64,000 nucleotides of DNA from Azolla caroliniana (GCA_043228905.1 JBHGNT010000012.1:10726001-10790000); one strand, 5' to 3'. Shown: positions 19,764 to 31,075, counted from the stretch's first letter. Translations and numbers: made by a program. Notes: a model not told the origin generated them from the sequence alone.

Positions 19764-20398
19764 ATGTTGGGATTACGGTCCCTCCGGATGGGATGGTCAG
19801 ATGTCCGGGAATCGGAAATGAAGACCCGAATGAGGAGTACCCGGTATCGTAACCGGATGATGAAGACCCGGTTTCGGATCCGGATGATGAAGACCCCGGC
19901 TACGGAGCCGGATGACGAATGTATCCGGAGAGAGATCCGGATGCGGGGACATATTTGTGAATATGTTTGCCAAGGGCCCTCTAGGCTATATTTGTAAATA
20001 GCCCGAAAGTCATATGTGTATAAATATGACTTAGGGCAAACAGTTTTGTTGTTGTTGCTCATTTTTCTGTTTTCCACTTAGAGAGAGCGAAGTGAGAGCA
20101 GCCGAGAGAGAGAGTGAGAGAGAGAGAAAGGAAGAGGTTGACGCCTCTGTGTAATACCGCTGCCTGTGGCGAGGACAACGAGCTCAAGGTCGTCGCCTTG
20201 CAGCTCGCCATTGTACATTCCCTGCGTATAGTGATAGTTGGAGTCTTGCACTCCCGTGGTTTTTCCCGTCTAGGGTTTTCCACGCTAAACCCTGTGCATT
20301 CGAGTCTCTCTCTATGTTTTCGATTTACTGCTGCATTGACTCGTGTGTCCTCGGTTGTGGCCGAGAGGTGATGGTTTTGAAAGCGTCGATTTCTAACA
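19764..20398 (+). repeat. 5' LTR of copia E
   Basis: 635-bp LTR, TGTTGGGATTACGG...TTTCTAACA, flanked by the ATATA duplication (19759-19763 and 30870-30874). U3 holds imperfect CCGGATGATGAAGACCCGG minisatellite units. A TATA motif (GTATAAATATGAC) lies near 20018. The R/U5 region has the GTGGTTTTTCCC...GGGTTTTCCAC inverted repeat. By eye it differs from the right copy at about seven positions, so the insertion is young. Confidence 0.93.
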
Positions 20399-20401
20399 AT
20401 C

Positions 20402-20414
20402 TGGTATCAAAGCG
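20402..20414 (+). promoter_or_regulatory. Primer binding site of copia E
   Basis: TGGTATCAAAGCG starts three bases after the LTR and is complementary to the 3' end of plant initiator Met-tRNA, with one difference from the usual TGGTATCAGAGC. Confidence 0.85.
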
Positions 20415-20429
20415 ACTGCAGTGCAGAAA

Positions 20430-21880
20430 ATGGAAGGCGGCAGCAGCGGGCAGCCGGGGATGATGGTGCTGAATGCGCAGAACTACGCCGACTGGAAGAT
20501 AAAGATGGAGGATCTGCTCATTGTTCGGGACCTGTATGAACCGATCGACAGGTCGGAAATACCCAAGGGGGTACTTGAGATGGAATGGAGGCTTCTGAAC
20601 CGGAAAGCCGTTGCAACCATTCGGCAATACGTCGACGTGAGCGTTCTACAACATGTGGCGAACGACACCAACGCATATGAGATGTGGCAGAAGCTGTCGG
20701 GCCTCTACGAGAGGAAGAATGCGTTGAACCGGACCTCCCTGATGAGGAAGATAGTGAACCTCAAGTACCGGGACGGCGAGAGTATGGTGGAACACGTAAG
20801 CACGTTCATGGGATTCGTGAACCAGCTTGCGGCGATCAAGTTCCCGTTGGAGGATGCAATGCAAGCCATCATGTTGATGTGTACATTGTCGGAAAGCTGG
20901 GAGAACTTGGTGGTGACTCTCAGCACCTCCTGCACCGAAGATAACTTGTCCCTACAAACGGTAAAGACAAGCATTTTGAACGAAGAAGCGCGTCGGAGAG
21001 ATAAAGAACCGGCCTCCGATCCGAAGATGCTGCTTACCGAATCGGATCGGGGAAGACAACGGAACCGGAGTCCGCAAAGACGGGAGAAATCGGGGACTCG
21101 GTCGCAGTCAAGAGGAAGGCCCACATGCTTCCACTGTGGGAAGCCGGGGCACTTCCGAAAGAATTGTCGGCATTACCGAAAAGACAACGGAGCCGACGAC
21201 ACCGATTCGAAGAAGTCTTCGGAACGGAACGGTGCTTACCGGGGAGCCACGGACCGGAATGGTTCGGATCGGCGAGGGCAGGACCGGAAAGGAACGACGG
21301 CACTCGCGGCAAGTGAAGAGGAGATCATGCTCATCACCGAAGAAGGTGAACTAAACATTGCCGGCGATGAGACTACCTGGGTGGTCGATTCCGGAGCGTC
21401 GTTCCACCTGACCCCGGAAAGAAGATACTTCTCATCCTACACAGCCGGTGAGCATGGCTGTGTTCGGATGGGAAATGAAGGTACGTGCCGGATTGCCGGC
21501 ATAGGAGACGTGTGGTTGACAACCTCGACCGGATGCAAAATGCTGCTGAAGGATGTCTGACACGTTCCGGAGGTTCAATTGAACCTGATTTCGGCCGGGA
21601 GGCTAGACGATGAAGGCTACACAGGTAGCATCCGGAACTGCGTAATGAAGTTCAGCAAGGGGAGCCTGATAGTGGCTCGGGCCCGGAAAGTCAACACACT
21701 GTACCTTATGAATGCCTGGTTGTGTCCGGAGGAGTTGAACGTGGCAGCCGACACTGCCGGTGAGCTGTGGCACAAGAGACTGTGCCACATGAGTGAGAAG
21801 GGGATGAAGAGGCTTGCAGAAGACAACCTTATTCCAGTGAAGCATGTGCACCTGGAGAAGTGCACCGATTGCTTGGCCGG
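20430..21880 (+). CDS. Copia E gag, protease and pre-integrase (5' half of polyprotein)
   Basis: ATG at 20430. The copia Gag domain comes first (MMVLNAQNYADWKIKMEDLL, ending in a basic, Arg-rich linker), with the zinc knuckle CFHCGKPGHFRKNC near residue 236 and the aspartic protease WVVDSGASFHLT near residue 320. TGA at 21558-21560 interrupts where relatives read Arg (DV-stop-HVPEVQLNLIS). The frame continues with the GAG-pre-integrase motif (LWHKRLCHMSEKGMKRL, CTDCLAG) until chromovirus K enters at 21881. The rest of the polyprotein is at 27603-30225. One nonsense codon and the K insertion inactivate this copy. Confidence 0.92.
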
Positions 21881-21922
21881 TGTCATGAAGACATACATCT
21901 TGGCTTATCATGACATTCATCT

Positions 21923-21987
21923 TGGCGAACCAGGAATCGAACCCATAACCTCTTGGTTTACATATTGTACTTTAACCATTGTAATAA
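21923..21987 (-). repeat. tRNA-like segment in K LTR
   Basis: The minus strand reads TTACAATGGTTAAAGTAC (A-box region) and GGTTATGGGTTCGATTCC (B-box), then TGGTTCGCCA. There is no matching 5' acceptor strand, so it is tRNA-derived and not a tRNA gene. It resembles 50649-50715 and 42814-42880. Confidence 0.55.
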
Positions 21988-22041
21988 CATATGTGAGATG
22001 TAATCATAATAATTATATGTTTAGTTATTACGAGATATTTA

Positions 22042-22146
22042 GAACATTCTAGATTATTCTAGAATGTTCTTGAATATTTCATGATTATATTTATTATTAT
22101 TATTATTCATAAATATAATCATGAAATATTCTAGAACATTCTAGAA
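22042..22146 (+). promoter_or_regulatory. Heat-shock-element clusters and palindrome in K promoter
   Basis: TTCtaGAAtgTTCttGAA at 22057-22074 (with GAAcaTTC just before) and TTCtaGAAcaTTCtaGAA at 22129-22146 flank an AT-rich inverted repeat (GAATATTTCATGATTATATTTAT and its complement). The second cluster ends 15 bases before the TATA box. This matches the nGAAnnTTCn heat-shock-factor consensus. Confidence 0.75.
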
Positions 22147-22433
22147 TACTCCATAAGGGCCTATAAATAAGAGTCCATACGCTCATCACAACTCATTCGG
22201 TTCAACACCAGTCTTTAGCCCTTAGCCTACTCCTTGTAATCTTCTTTCTCATAATATAATCGCATTCCCATTTCTTATCTCTCACTTATACTTTTTTCTC
22301 TCTCGCACTCTCTCCCTCTTTCACTCTCTTTTGCTATCACTATCGCTATCTCTACCGCTCTCGCCATCTCTATCGTTATCGTTATCTCTATCGCCATCGC
22401 TCTCTCTCTGCTTCCTACTCAAGAGTCACGACA

Positions 22434-22446
22434 GTTTGAACCGAAT
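22434..22446 (+). promoter_or_regulatory. Self-priming site of chromovirus K
   Basis: GTTTGAACCGAAT directly after the LTR is not complementary to a tRNA 3' end. It is complementary over 11 bases to ATTCGGTTCAA in R (22195-22205), 25-34 bases after the TATA box. This is the arrangement of Tf1/sushi-type self-priming, where the RNA 5' end folds back as primer. Confidence 0.7.
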
Positions 22447-22518
22447 ATTTCTTTTCCCTTTCTCCAATAACCCTAGCAAGCTTTCTTCTTTATCCTTCTT
22501 TCTTTTTCCCCCGCGGTT

Positions 22519-23646
22519 ATGGAGTCGGTCAGCAAGCAAGAGTATATGCGTGTCCTTTCGGAGCTCGATATGCTCACCACTAAGTTTGTGGCATTAGAGC
22601 AAGAAAATCAAAGGCTACTCGGGGATCTTCAACAAGTCAGTACTGAGAAAGCTCATCAATATGAGGAGTTATCACAACGGGTTCATCAACTTGAGGCTAC
22701 TATATTAACATTACGAGAACAAGCGGCGGGGGTTCAAAACTCCCCAAGGGAACCAAAGATTAGCCTCCCTGCCAAGTTTGATGGTACCAGATCTCTCTTT
22801 CGAGGTTTCCTGAATCAAGTTCGTTTGGTGATTCAGTTACATCCCAATCGGTATCCAACTAATGCTGCCCGTGTGGGATTAATAGGAACCTTGCTAAGCG
22901 GTACAGCGTTAGCATGGTTTGCACCACTTCTTGAGAAGAAATCACCATTACTGGAGGATTTCGAGGCATTCGTTAAGGAGTTTCAAGCTAGTTTTGGAGA
23001 TACGGATAGCACTAGGACTGCAATAAACAAGATTCGAAGACTCCGACAAGGAGATCGTCCCGCTTCAGCTTATGCCGCAGATTTCCGTCTCTTGGCATGC
23101 GACATCCCTTGGGATGAGGCAGCCTTAATGGATCAATTCCGTCAGGGTTTGCGTAACGATGTCAAAGATCTTCTTCTTACTTTCCATGAAGATCCAAAGT
23201 CTCTTACTGAAGCTATTAGCCGAGCTGTGCGATGTGATAATCGCCTATTTGAGCGACGTTCTGAACGTCAACAAATGTTACGCCGCCAACCGGAACAGAC
23301 ATACGCTTCTATAGTCGCCACACCGCCACAAGGTTCTAGACCCGTTACGAGGGATGGTCCCACTCCGATGGAAATAGAGTCGACACAACGTCGAGGGCCC
23401 TTATCAGATGCTGAGAAACAACGACGTCGGGCGCATCGCCTATGCCTCTACTGTGGTGGTCCAGGACATATAGCTGTGAATTGTCCACATAAACCCAGGC
23501 ATCAAGTTTACCAAGTAAGTGCACATGACAACCCTACATCAAGTTCTACTATCACTTCTAATAACTTAAGTACTAAGCCTAATAGCCCATGCCATGAGAA
23601 TAGATTTGATGTCTTGAGCCAATTAGAGGATGTGTTAAACGAATAA
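22519..23646 (+). CDS. Gag of chromovirus K
   Basis: An intact 375-residue Gag from the ATG at 22519. An N-terminal coiled coil (LVALEQENQRLL-type heptads, residues about 15-75) is followed by a retrotransposon Gag domain (KFDGTRSLFRGFLNQVRLVI, ALAWFAPLLEKKSPL, INKIRRLRQGDRPASAYAAD). A zinc knuckle CLYCGGPGHIAVNCPHKP lies near residue 315. The stop TAA at 23644-23646 lies four bases after the frameshift heptamer. J Gag is its close homologue. It forms the particle that packages RNA. Confidence 0.93.
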   Translation: MESVSKQEYMRVLSELDMLTTKFVALEQENQRLLGDLQQVSTEKAHQYEELSQRVHQLEATILTLREQAAGVQNSPREPKISLPAKFDGTRSLFRGFLNQVRLVIQLHPNRYPTNAARVGLIGTLLSGTALAWFAPLLEKKSPLLEDFEAFVKEFQASFGDTDSTRTAINKIRRLRQGDRPASAYAADFRLLACDIPWDEAALMDQFRQGLRNDVKDLLLTFHEDPKSLTEAISRAVRCDNRLFERRSERQQMLRRQPEQTYASIVATPPQGSRPVTRDGPTPMEIESTQRRGPLSDAEKQRRRAHRLCLYCGGPGHIAVNCPHKPRHQVYQVSAHDNPTSSSTITSNNLSTKPNSPCHENRFDVLSQLEDVLNE

Positions 23647-23679
23647 GTCCGGCCAAAATAGGAGCCATTTGGTTGGACT
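23634..23679 (+). promoter_or_regulatory. -1 ribosomal frameshift signal, gag-pol of K
   Basis: G-TTA-AAC in the gag frame (23634-23640), a five-base spacer, then a hairpin with arms AGTCC/GGACT and CCAAA/TTTGG (23646-23679). After a -1 slip the frame (AAA CGA ATA AGT CCG) runs open into pol. The same heptamer, spacer and hairpin occur in J at 46424-46469. The pol frame has no ATG near its start. Confidence 0.72.
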
Positions 23680-26600
23680 ATCCTAGTTATGTAGAGTCAG
23701 TACCTAGTTGTGGTTCCATTTCATCAAATCAAGTTAGTAGAGTTTTTTCTGCACAAGTCGAGCTTAGCACATCTACAGGTCATCGCGCCCTAGCCTCTGC
23801 CCTCCTAGATTCCGGAGCCAATTCTTGTTTCATGGATCGCGAGTTTGCATTGACTCAAAACATCATCTTGAAAAAACTCCCAAACCCAGTAGCTGTAGGA
23901 GTCATCGATGGTCGCCCTATAGCATCAGGAGATATAGTCGAAGAGTCTGAACCAATTCGTGTAGTCCTAGGTAATTTGGCTAGTGTCATCTCATTTAACA
24001 TCATTAGTAGTCCGGAGCACTCTCTAGTTCTTGGTCTTCCTTGGTTTGAGTTACATAACCCAACCATTGATTGGAGAAAAAGAACTATTGAAGAGGTCAC
24101 CGTACAATCCAAGTCTCTTGAAGCTCCAACTAAGGATCTAGGATCCCCCACAATTTCAACAATCTCTATACATCAATTACGAGAGGATGGAAGAAAGGAA
24201 GACATGATGGTATTTGCAGTTTTAGCAACTCCCTCATCTAGCTCACAAGAATTGGGGGTCCAACTACCAAAGAAGTACATAGAATTCTCCGATGTGTTCG
24301 ATAAGGTGAAGGCTAATAGACTACCAGAGCATCGACCATATGATTGCCCAATTGATTTGCAGCCAGGAAAAGAGCCTCCATGGGGACCAATTTATAATCT
24401 TTCGCCCACGGAGTTAGAGGTTCTTCAAGAATATATCAATGAGAACTTGGCAAATGGTTTTATCCAACATTCAAAATCTCCTGCTGGTGCACCCATCTTT
24501 TTCGTTAAGAAGAAAGATGGTACGCTTCGTATGGTCGTGGATTATCGAGGCTTGAATAAAGTGACCGTTAGAAACCGATATGCTCTCCCATTGATCTCAA
24601 GCCTTCTAGAACGCCTCAGTGAAGCAAAGTATTTCACGAAGTTAGATCTTCGAGGTGCCTACAACCTTGTTCGAATTCGTCCTGGGGATGAATGGAAGAC
24701 GGCGTTCCGCACTCGCTATGGTCATTTTGAGTACACAGTGATGCCTTTTGGCCTCACGAATGCACCAGCAGTCTTCCAACATATGGCGAATGATATTTTT
24801 CGAGACTTCCTCGATATCTTCATCATTGTTTACCTGGATGATATCTTGATCTACTCAAAAACTCAAGAAGAACATGATATACATGTTCGCCAAGTTTTGC
24901 AACGGCTACGAGAGTATGGTCTCTATGCAAAATTGGAGAAGTGTAGTTTCGACCAATGTCAAGTGGAGTTTTTGGGGTACATAGTCTCTTCAAATGGCAT
25001 CTCTATGGATCCATCAAAGGTTCAAACAATTTTGGATTGGCAAACACCACAGTCCGTGCGAGATGTGCAATGTTTTTTGGGGTTTGCAAACTTTTATCGC
25101 AAGTTCATCAAAGATTATTCAAAAATTGTGTTGCCCCTCACTCAACTGACGCACAAGAATCGATCATTTGTATGGAGTATAGATGCGAACTCTGCATTTG
25201 AGGGTTTAAAGCAAGCATTTACATCCGCACCAATCTTAATCCATGTCGATCAAATGAGGCGCTTTATACTTGAAGCTGATGCATCGGATTTCGCACTGGG
25301 AAGTGTACTATCCCAAATTGGTGATGATGGTGAACTGCACCCGGTGGCTTTTCACTCACGAAAATTTGAAGCCGCAGAAATCAACTATGAGATTCACGAC
25401 AAAGAGCTTCTTGCCATTGTGGATTCTTTTCAACAATGGCGTCATTTTCTGGAGGGTTCTTCTCAGCAGATTATTGTCTACAATGATCATAAAAATCTAA
25501 CATACTTTCAAAGTGCTCGAGTCTTGAATCGACGACAAGCTCGTTGGGCGCAGTTCTTAACTCGTTTCGATTTTGTAATTCTATATCGCCCTGGGATGCA
25601 ACAAGGAAAAGCAGATGCTTTATCTAGACGTTCGTATATGGAACTTCAACCTGGAGAGGCCGCATTTGAAAGCCAAAAGCAAATCCTCTTAGGTCCTGAT
25701 CGTCTACGAATAATGGCAATGCATACCATCAACACACCGGGAGATTCAAGGCTTCTTGATTCCATTCGTGAGCAGATTGCGACTGATGCGTTCGCCCAAG
25801 AGGTTTTGAGCCATATTATCCCAAATCGTGCATCTAGCTCCCAAACTCAAAATCCTCGTCTAGACTACACCCAGTTTAGTTGGCATGATGGGTTACTTTT
25901 TCGACAAACTCTCTTGTATGTGCCTGACGGTCCTTCTCGACTCAAAGTCATGCAACAATGTCATGACACACCAATGGCGGGACACTTCGGCATCCACAAG
26001 ACTTTTGAGTTGATTTCTCGCCGATATTGGTGGCCACGGCTTCGCCATTTTGTTACGGATTATGTTCGTAGCTGTGATACATGTTGCCGATCAAAAAAGC
26101 CTCGACATCATCCATATGGCTTATTACAGCCAATGCCTATTCCGGAGAGCCCATGGAAATCTATTTCCTTGGACTTTATTACGGATCTTCCACCTTCCAA
26201 GGGATTTGATTCGATTCTCACGGTTGTCGATCGTTTTACGAAGATGGCACATTTCCTTCCATGCACAAAGACCATTACTAGTCAAGAGACTGCTGATTTA
26301 CTCATGCGGGAGGTGTTTCGCCATCATGGTCTTCCGGATGATATTATCAGTGATCGGGGTCCCCAATTCATCTCGAAATTTTGGCGGCACATGTTCAAAC
26401 TCTTACATACTTCTTGTAAACTCTCTTCCGGCTACCATCCAGAGACTAATGGGCAGAGTGAGCGCACCAACCAAACAGTCGAGCAATATCTACGATGTTT
26501 TGTCAACTATCAACAAGATGATTGGGTGGATTCACTACCTTTGGCAGAATTTGCTTATAACAACTCCGAGCATTCTTCTACTGGATATTCCCCATTTTTT

Positions 26601-27278
26601 GCAAACATTGGGTACCATCCTCGTTGGACGATGCTTGAACATCCTGAACTCCCAAAAAACCCAGCTGCTGAAGATCGGCTCACTCGACTCCAAGAAGTTC
26701 AGGATATGCTTTTGCATCATTTATGTGAAGCCCAAAACACTCAAAAGAAGATTGCTGACCATCATCGGCGTGATTCATCGACTACATTTCAAGTAGGCGA
26801 TCGTGTATGGCTCTTACAAGGTAGCATTAAAACGACCCGACCTTGCTACAAATTGGATTATCAACGTTTTGGCCCATATGTCATAAGTGGTAAGATCAAT
26901 GATGTGACATTTCGTCTTGATCTTCCTCCTCATATGCGTCTTCACCCGGTCTTCCATGTTTCACTTTTGGAGCCCTACACAACGAGCTCTATTCCGGGTC
27001 GTGTTACACCTCCCCCTCCTCCAATTGACGTTTCCAATGGCTCTGAATATGAGGTTGCCGCTATCCTCGACTCCAAGATCATTCGCAACAAACTATACTA
27101 CTTGGTTGATTGGTTAGGCTATACACCTAATGATCGAACATGGGAGCCTGCCGAACATCTTGCCAATGCCTCCGACATGGTTGTTGCATTTCACAACCAA
27201 TATCCTCATAAACCAAGTCTGAACTCTTTTCTTCCGACTCGTGCAACTCGTCATCGAAAAGGGGGGATAATGTCATGA
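23641..27278 (+). CDS. Pol of chromovirus K: PR-RT-RNase H-INT-chromodomain
   Basis: An intact frame of about 1,200 residues, entered by -1 frameshift. In order: aspartic protease (LLDSGANSCFMD, about residue 45), RT (FVKKKDGTLRMVVDYRGLNK; catalytic YLDDILIYS, about 390), RNase H (FILEADASDFALGSVLSQ; EINYEIHDKELLAIV), the integrase HHCC finger (HDTPMAGHFGIHKT...CDTCCRSK), the DDE core (SLDFITDLP, SDRGPQFISKFW, NGQSERTNQT), and a chromodomain from about 1123 (EYEVAAILDSKII, YYLVDWLGYTPNDRTWEP). All catalytic residues I checked are present. The frame overlaps the polypurine tract (AAAAGGGGGGATAA) and stops eight bases inside the 3' LTR. Its chromodomain suggests targeting to modified histones. 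Confidence 0.95.
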
Positions 27279-27597
27279 AGACATACATCTTGGCTTATCA
27301 TGACATTCATCTTGGTTCGAGGGCCTATAAATAAGAGTCCATACGCTCATCACAACTCATTCGGTTCAACACCAGTCTTTAGCCCTTAGCCTACTCCTTG
27401 TAATCTTCTTTCTCATAATATAATCGCATTCCCATTTCTTATCTCTCACTTATACTTTTTTCTCTCTCGCACTCTCTCCCTCTTTCACTCTCTTTTGCTA
27501 TCACTATCGCTATCTCTACCGCTCTCGCCATCTCTATCGTTATCGTTATCTCTATCGCCATCGCTCTCTCTCTGCTTCCTACTCAAGAGTCACGACA
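27271..27597 (+). repeat. 3' LTR of chromovirus K (internally deleted)
   Basis: 327 bp, identical by eye to the 5' LTR at both ends but lacking the tRNA-like segment and all heat-shock elements. The sequence jumps from CTTGG via TTCGA to GGGCCTATAAATAAG. The TATA box and transcript-start motif are kept. Target duplication GCCGG follows at 27598-27602. Confidence 0.93.
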
Positions 27598-27602
27598 GCC
27601 GG

Positions 27603-30225
27603 TAAGCAGAACCGAACCTCCTTCCACTCAAGGCCACCGACGAGACGTAGCGCACCATTGGAGTTGGTGCACACTGACGTGTGTCAAGTAGAAACGAAGT
27701 CTGATGGCGGAGCCCAATACTTCGTGACATTCATTGATGACCACAGCCGGAAGCTGTGGACGGCACCGTTGAAGACAAAGGACCAAGTGTTGTGCGTCTT
27801 CAAAGAACTCCACACGAGAGTGGAAAGGGAATCCGGCAAGAAGCTGAAAGCGATACGAGCGGATAACGGAGGGGAATATCGGGGGCAGTTCGAGGAGTAC
27901 TGTCGCTCGAAGGGAATCCGGCTCGAGTTTACTGTGCCGAAGACGCCGAAACTGAACGGGCTGGCCGAGAGGATGAAGCGGACCATAATGGAGAGGGTCC
28001 GGAGTATGCTGGCGCATGGGAAATTACCCAAGAGGTTTTGGGCTGAGGCAATGTCGACGGCGACATACGTGATAAACAGATCACCCTCAGTACCTCTGGA
28101 CGGAGACACGCCGCAGAGAGTGTGGACCGGTAGGGAAGTATCCTACCGGCATCTGAAGGTGTTCGGGTGTCTTGCATATGTGCATGTGGCAAAGGACCGG
28201 AGAGGAAAGCTAGATCCAAAGACCCGGCCATGCATATTCCTCGGTTACGGCGATGACGAATTCGGCTACCGAGTATGGGACCCGGTCGACAAAAGGATAT
28301 TCCGGAGTCGTGATATCATCTTCATGGAGGACAAGACACTCGCCGACTGGGAGTCGGAGAAGAAGATGAAGAGCTCCAAGTCGACCGGTGAGGATCAACT
28401 CTACGAGGAGCAGTCCCGACCGGCAAGGGACCGGTTAGCACTCGAGGATCCGGCCGAAGACGGTGAAGAAACAGAACCGGCCGAGGAAGATGAAACTGAT
28501 ACCGGAACCGGCCCCGATCCCGAAATGGATTCGGAGGAAGAGGAAACGGAGGAGCCGGTTACCGAAGCTCCGGAACGGAGATATCCTCTAAGAGAGAGAA
28601 GGGCCCCCCGGAGATTTCCGGAACCAGAGCACGTGCTGCTAACCGACGAGGGGGAGCCGGAGAGTTTTGAAGAAGCAAAGCTTGACACCCATAGCCGCAG
28701 GTGGTTAAGTGCCATGCAGGAGGAGATGGATTCCCTGCATGAGAACCACACATATGAACTTGTGGAGTTGCCGAAAGGAAAGTGGGCACTTCGAAACAAG
28801 TGGGTGTTCAAGCTGAAACCGGGAGATGCCGGAAACCCCCCGAGATACAAAGCCAGGATCGTGGTGAAGGGGTTCCAGCAGAAGAAGGGCGTCGACTTCG
28901 ACGAGATATTTGCCCCGGTAGTGAAGACGACCTCCATCCGGACGGTGCTGAGCATAGCGGCAAGCATGGACCTCGAGGTAGAACAGATGGACGTGAAGAC
29001 GGCATTCCTTCACGGTGACCTCGAAGAAGAGATCTACATGCAGCAACCAGAAGGATTCGAGAAGAAAGGGAAGGAGCACCTGGTATGCCGGTTGAAGAAG
29101 AGCCTTTACGGACTGAAGCAGGCTCCCCGGCAATGGTACCGGAAGTTCGACTCTTTCATGACCGACGAAGGGTACCACAAAACGCAGTCCGATCACTGCG
29201 TGTTTGTGAAGAAGTTCGAAGGCGGAGACTTTCTAATACTCCTCCTATACGTGGACGACATGTTGATCGTCGGACGGGACCAGGTCAAGATACGGATGCT
29301 GAAGAAAGCGCTTCACCGAACCTTCTCAATGAAGGACCTGGGTCCGGCGAGGCAAATACTAGGGATGCACATCATCCGGGACCGGAAGAAGAAGCAGTTG
29401 TGGCTGTCACAGGAGAAGTACGTGACAAAGGTGCTTCACCGGTTCAACATGTCGGAAGCAAGACCGGTCGGGTCAACCCTCCCGGCAAACTGCAAGCTGT
29501 CCAGCAAACAAAGCCCCAAGACAAAGGCTGAGAAGGAGGACATGATGAAAGTACCATATGCCTCTGCCGTCGGAAGCTTGATGTACGCAATGGTGTGTAC
29601 AAGACCGGACATAGGATATGCAGTCGGAGTGGTGAGCCGGTACATGAGCAATCCCGGCAAAGAGCACTGGAACGCGGCCAAGTGGATACTCCGATACCTG
29701 AAGGGCACGGCAAACGTGTGCCTCCGATTCGGCTCCGGTAAGCCCGAACTCGACGGCTTTACCGATTCGGATATGTCGGCTGATGCAGATACCAGCCGGT
29801 CCACATCAGGGTATGTGATGACGTATGCAGGGGGAGCGGTTTCGTGGCAGTCGAGGCTGCAGAAGACGGTTGCGTTGTCAACCACGGAGGCGGAGTACAT
29901 GGCGGCTGTTGAAGCCGGCAAGGAAATAATATGGATGAAGGACTTCATTAGAGAGCTCGGTATCCGGCAGGAGGAGTACCGACTCTACTGCGACAGTCAG
30001 AGTGCCATCCACCTTGCGAAGAATGCGGCCTATCACTCCCGGACGAAGCACATCCAGCGAAGATATCACTGGATCCGGGAAAGGATAGAAGACCAGGAGT
30101 TCGTGCTGACGAAGATCCACACGGACGAGAACGGGTCAGATATGTTGACCAAAGTGCTCACACCCGACAAGCTGGAAGCGTGCCGGAAGAGGGTCGGACT
30201 GGAAAGACATCCCATGCCGAAGTGA
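27603..30225 (+). CDS. Copia E integrase, RT and RNase H (3' half of polyprotein)
   Basis: Continues the E frame after K. The integrase core comes first (ELVHTDVCQVE, FVTFIDDHSRKLWTAPL, RADNGGEYRGQFEEYC, LNGLAERMKRTIME), then the CLAYVHVAKD region and an acidic, P/E-rich linker (residues about 240-320 from 27658). RT follows (NKWVFKLKPGD, RIVVKGFQQKKGVDFDEIFA, DVKTAFLHGDLEEEIYMQQP, LLLYVDDMLIVG), then RNase H (GFTDSDMSADADTSRSTSGY, STTEAEYMAAVEAGKE, LYCDSQSAIHLAKN). The order INT before RT marks Ty1/copia. This half is intact. Confidence 0.95.
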
Positions 30226-30235
30226 AGGGGGAGTT
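30226..30235 (+). promoter_or_regulatory. Polypurine tract of copia E
   Basis: The purine run AAGTGAAGGGGGAGTT lies just before the 3' LTR at 30236 and directly follows the pol stop. It would prime plus-strand DNA. Confidence 0.75.
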
Positions 30236-30869
30236 TGTTGGGATTACGGTCCCTCCGGATGGGATGGTCAGATGTCCGGGAATCGGAAATGAAGACCCGA
30301 ATGAGGAGTACCCGGTATCGGAACCGGATGATGAAGACCCGGTTTCGGATCCGGATGATGAAGACCCCGGCTACGGAGCCGGATGACGAATGTATCCGGA
30401 GAGAGATCCGGATGCGGGGACATATTTGTGAATATGTTTGCCAAGGGCCCTCTAGGCTATATTTGTAAATAGCCCGAAAGTCATATGTGTATAAATATGA
30501 CTTAGGGCAAACAGTTTTGTTGTTGTTGCTCATTTTTCTGTTTTCCACTTAGAGAGAGCGAAGTGAGAGCAGCCGAGAGAGAGAGTGAGAGAGAGAGAAA
30601 GGAAGAGGTCGACGCCTCTGTGTAATACCGCCGCCTGTGCCGAGGACAGCGAGCTCAAGGTCGTCGCCTTGCAGCTCGCCATTGTACATTCCCTGCGTAT
30701 AGTGATAGTTGGAGTCTTGCACTCCCGTGGTTTTTCCCGTCTAGGGTTTTCCACGCTAAACCCTGTGCATTCGAGTCTCTCTCTGTGTTTTCGATTTACT
30801 GCTGCATTGACTCGTGTGTCCTCGGTTGTGGCCGAGAGGTGAAGGTTTTGAAAGCGTCGATTTCTAACA
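30236..30869 (+). repeat. 3' LTR of copia E
   Basis: 634 bp, TGTTGGGATTACGG...TTTCTAACA, about 99% identical by eye to 19764-20398. It is followed by ATATA at 30870-30874, the second copy of the target duplication. Confidence 0.93.
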
Positions 30870-30874
30870 ATATA

Positions 30875-31075
30875 CAATACAGAGAAGATTACAAACACTC
30901 TGTCAAGTGTATCAGCCGCATAAGGCTCTTCGCATCTGCTGTTACACACATAGCTATGGCGCGACTCTCACTTCTCTCTCTCTCTCCCCAGTCATTCTAC
31001 TTCTACAGTTCTAACTCTATTCTTTTCTCTTCGTCACACACGGACAACATGTTTGCCCTAGTTGCATATATACTT
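30875..31075 (-). repeat. 3' LTR of copia F, piece 2 of 3
   Basis: Continues the F LTR after copia E: ACACTCTGTCAAGTGTATCA and TATGGCGCGACTC align with 63905-64000. It is cut by copia G at TACTT (31071-31075). Confidence 0.85.

Larger units (their letters stand above)
21881..22433 (+). repeat. 5' LTR of chromovirus K
   Basis: 553-bp LTR, TGTCATGAAGAC...GTCACGACA, flanked by GCCGG (21876-21880 and 27598-27602). It contains an antisense tRNA-like segment (21923-21987), heat-shock elements (22042-22146), a TATA box CTATAAATAA (22161-22170) and a transcript-start motif ATTCGGTTCAA (22195-22205). The right LTR is 226 bp shorter. Confidence 0.93.

Noticed and set aside
23855-24151. Antisense and shadow frames over K, J, E and the gypsy genes
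   Set aside because: They overlap well-supported pol or gag frames on the other strand and lack any motif.
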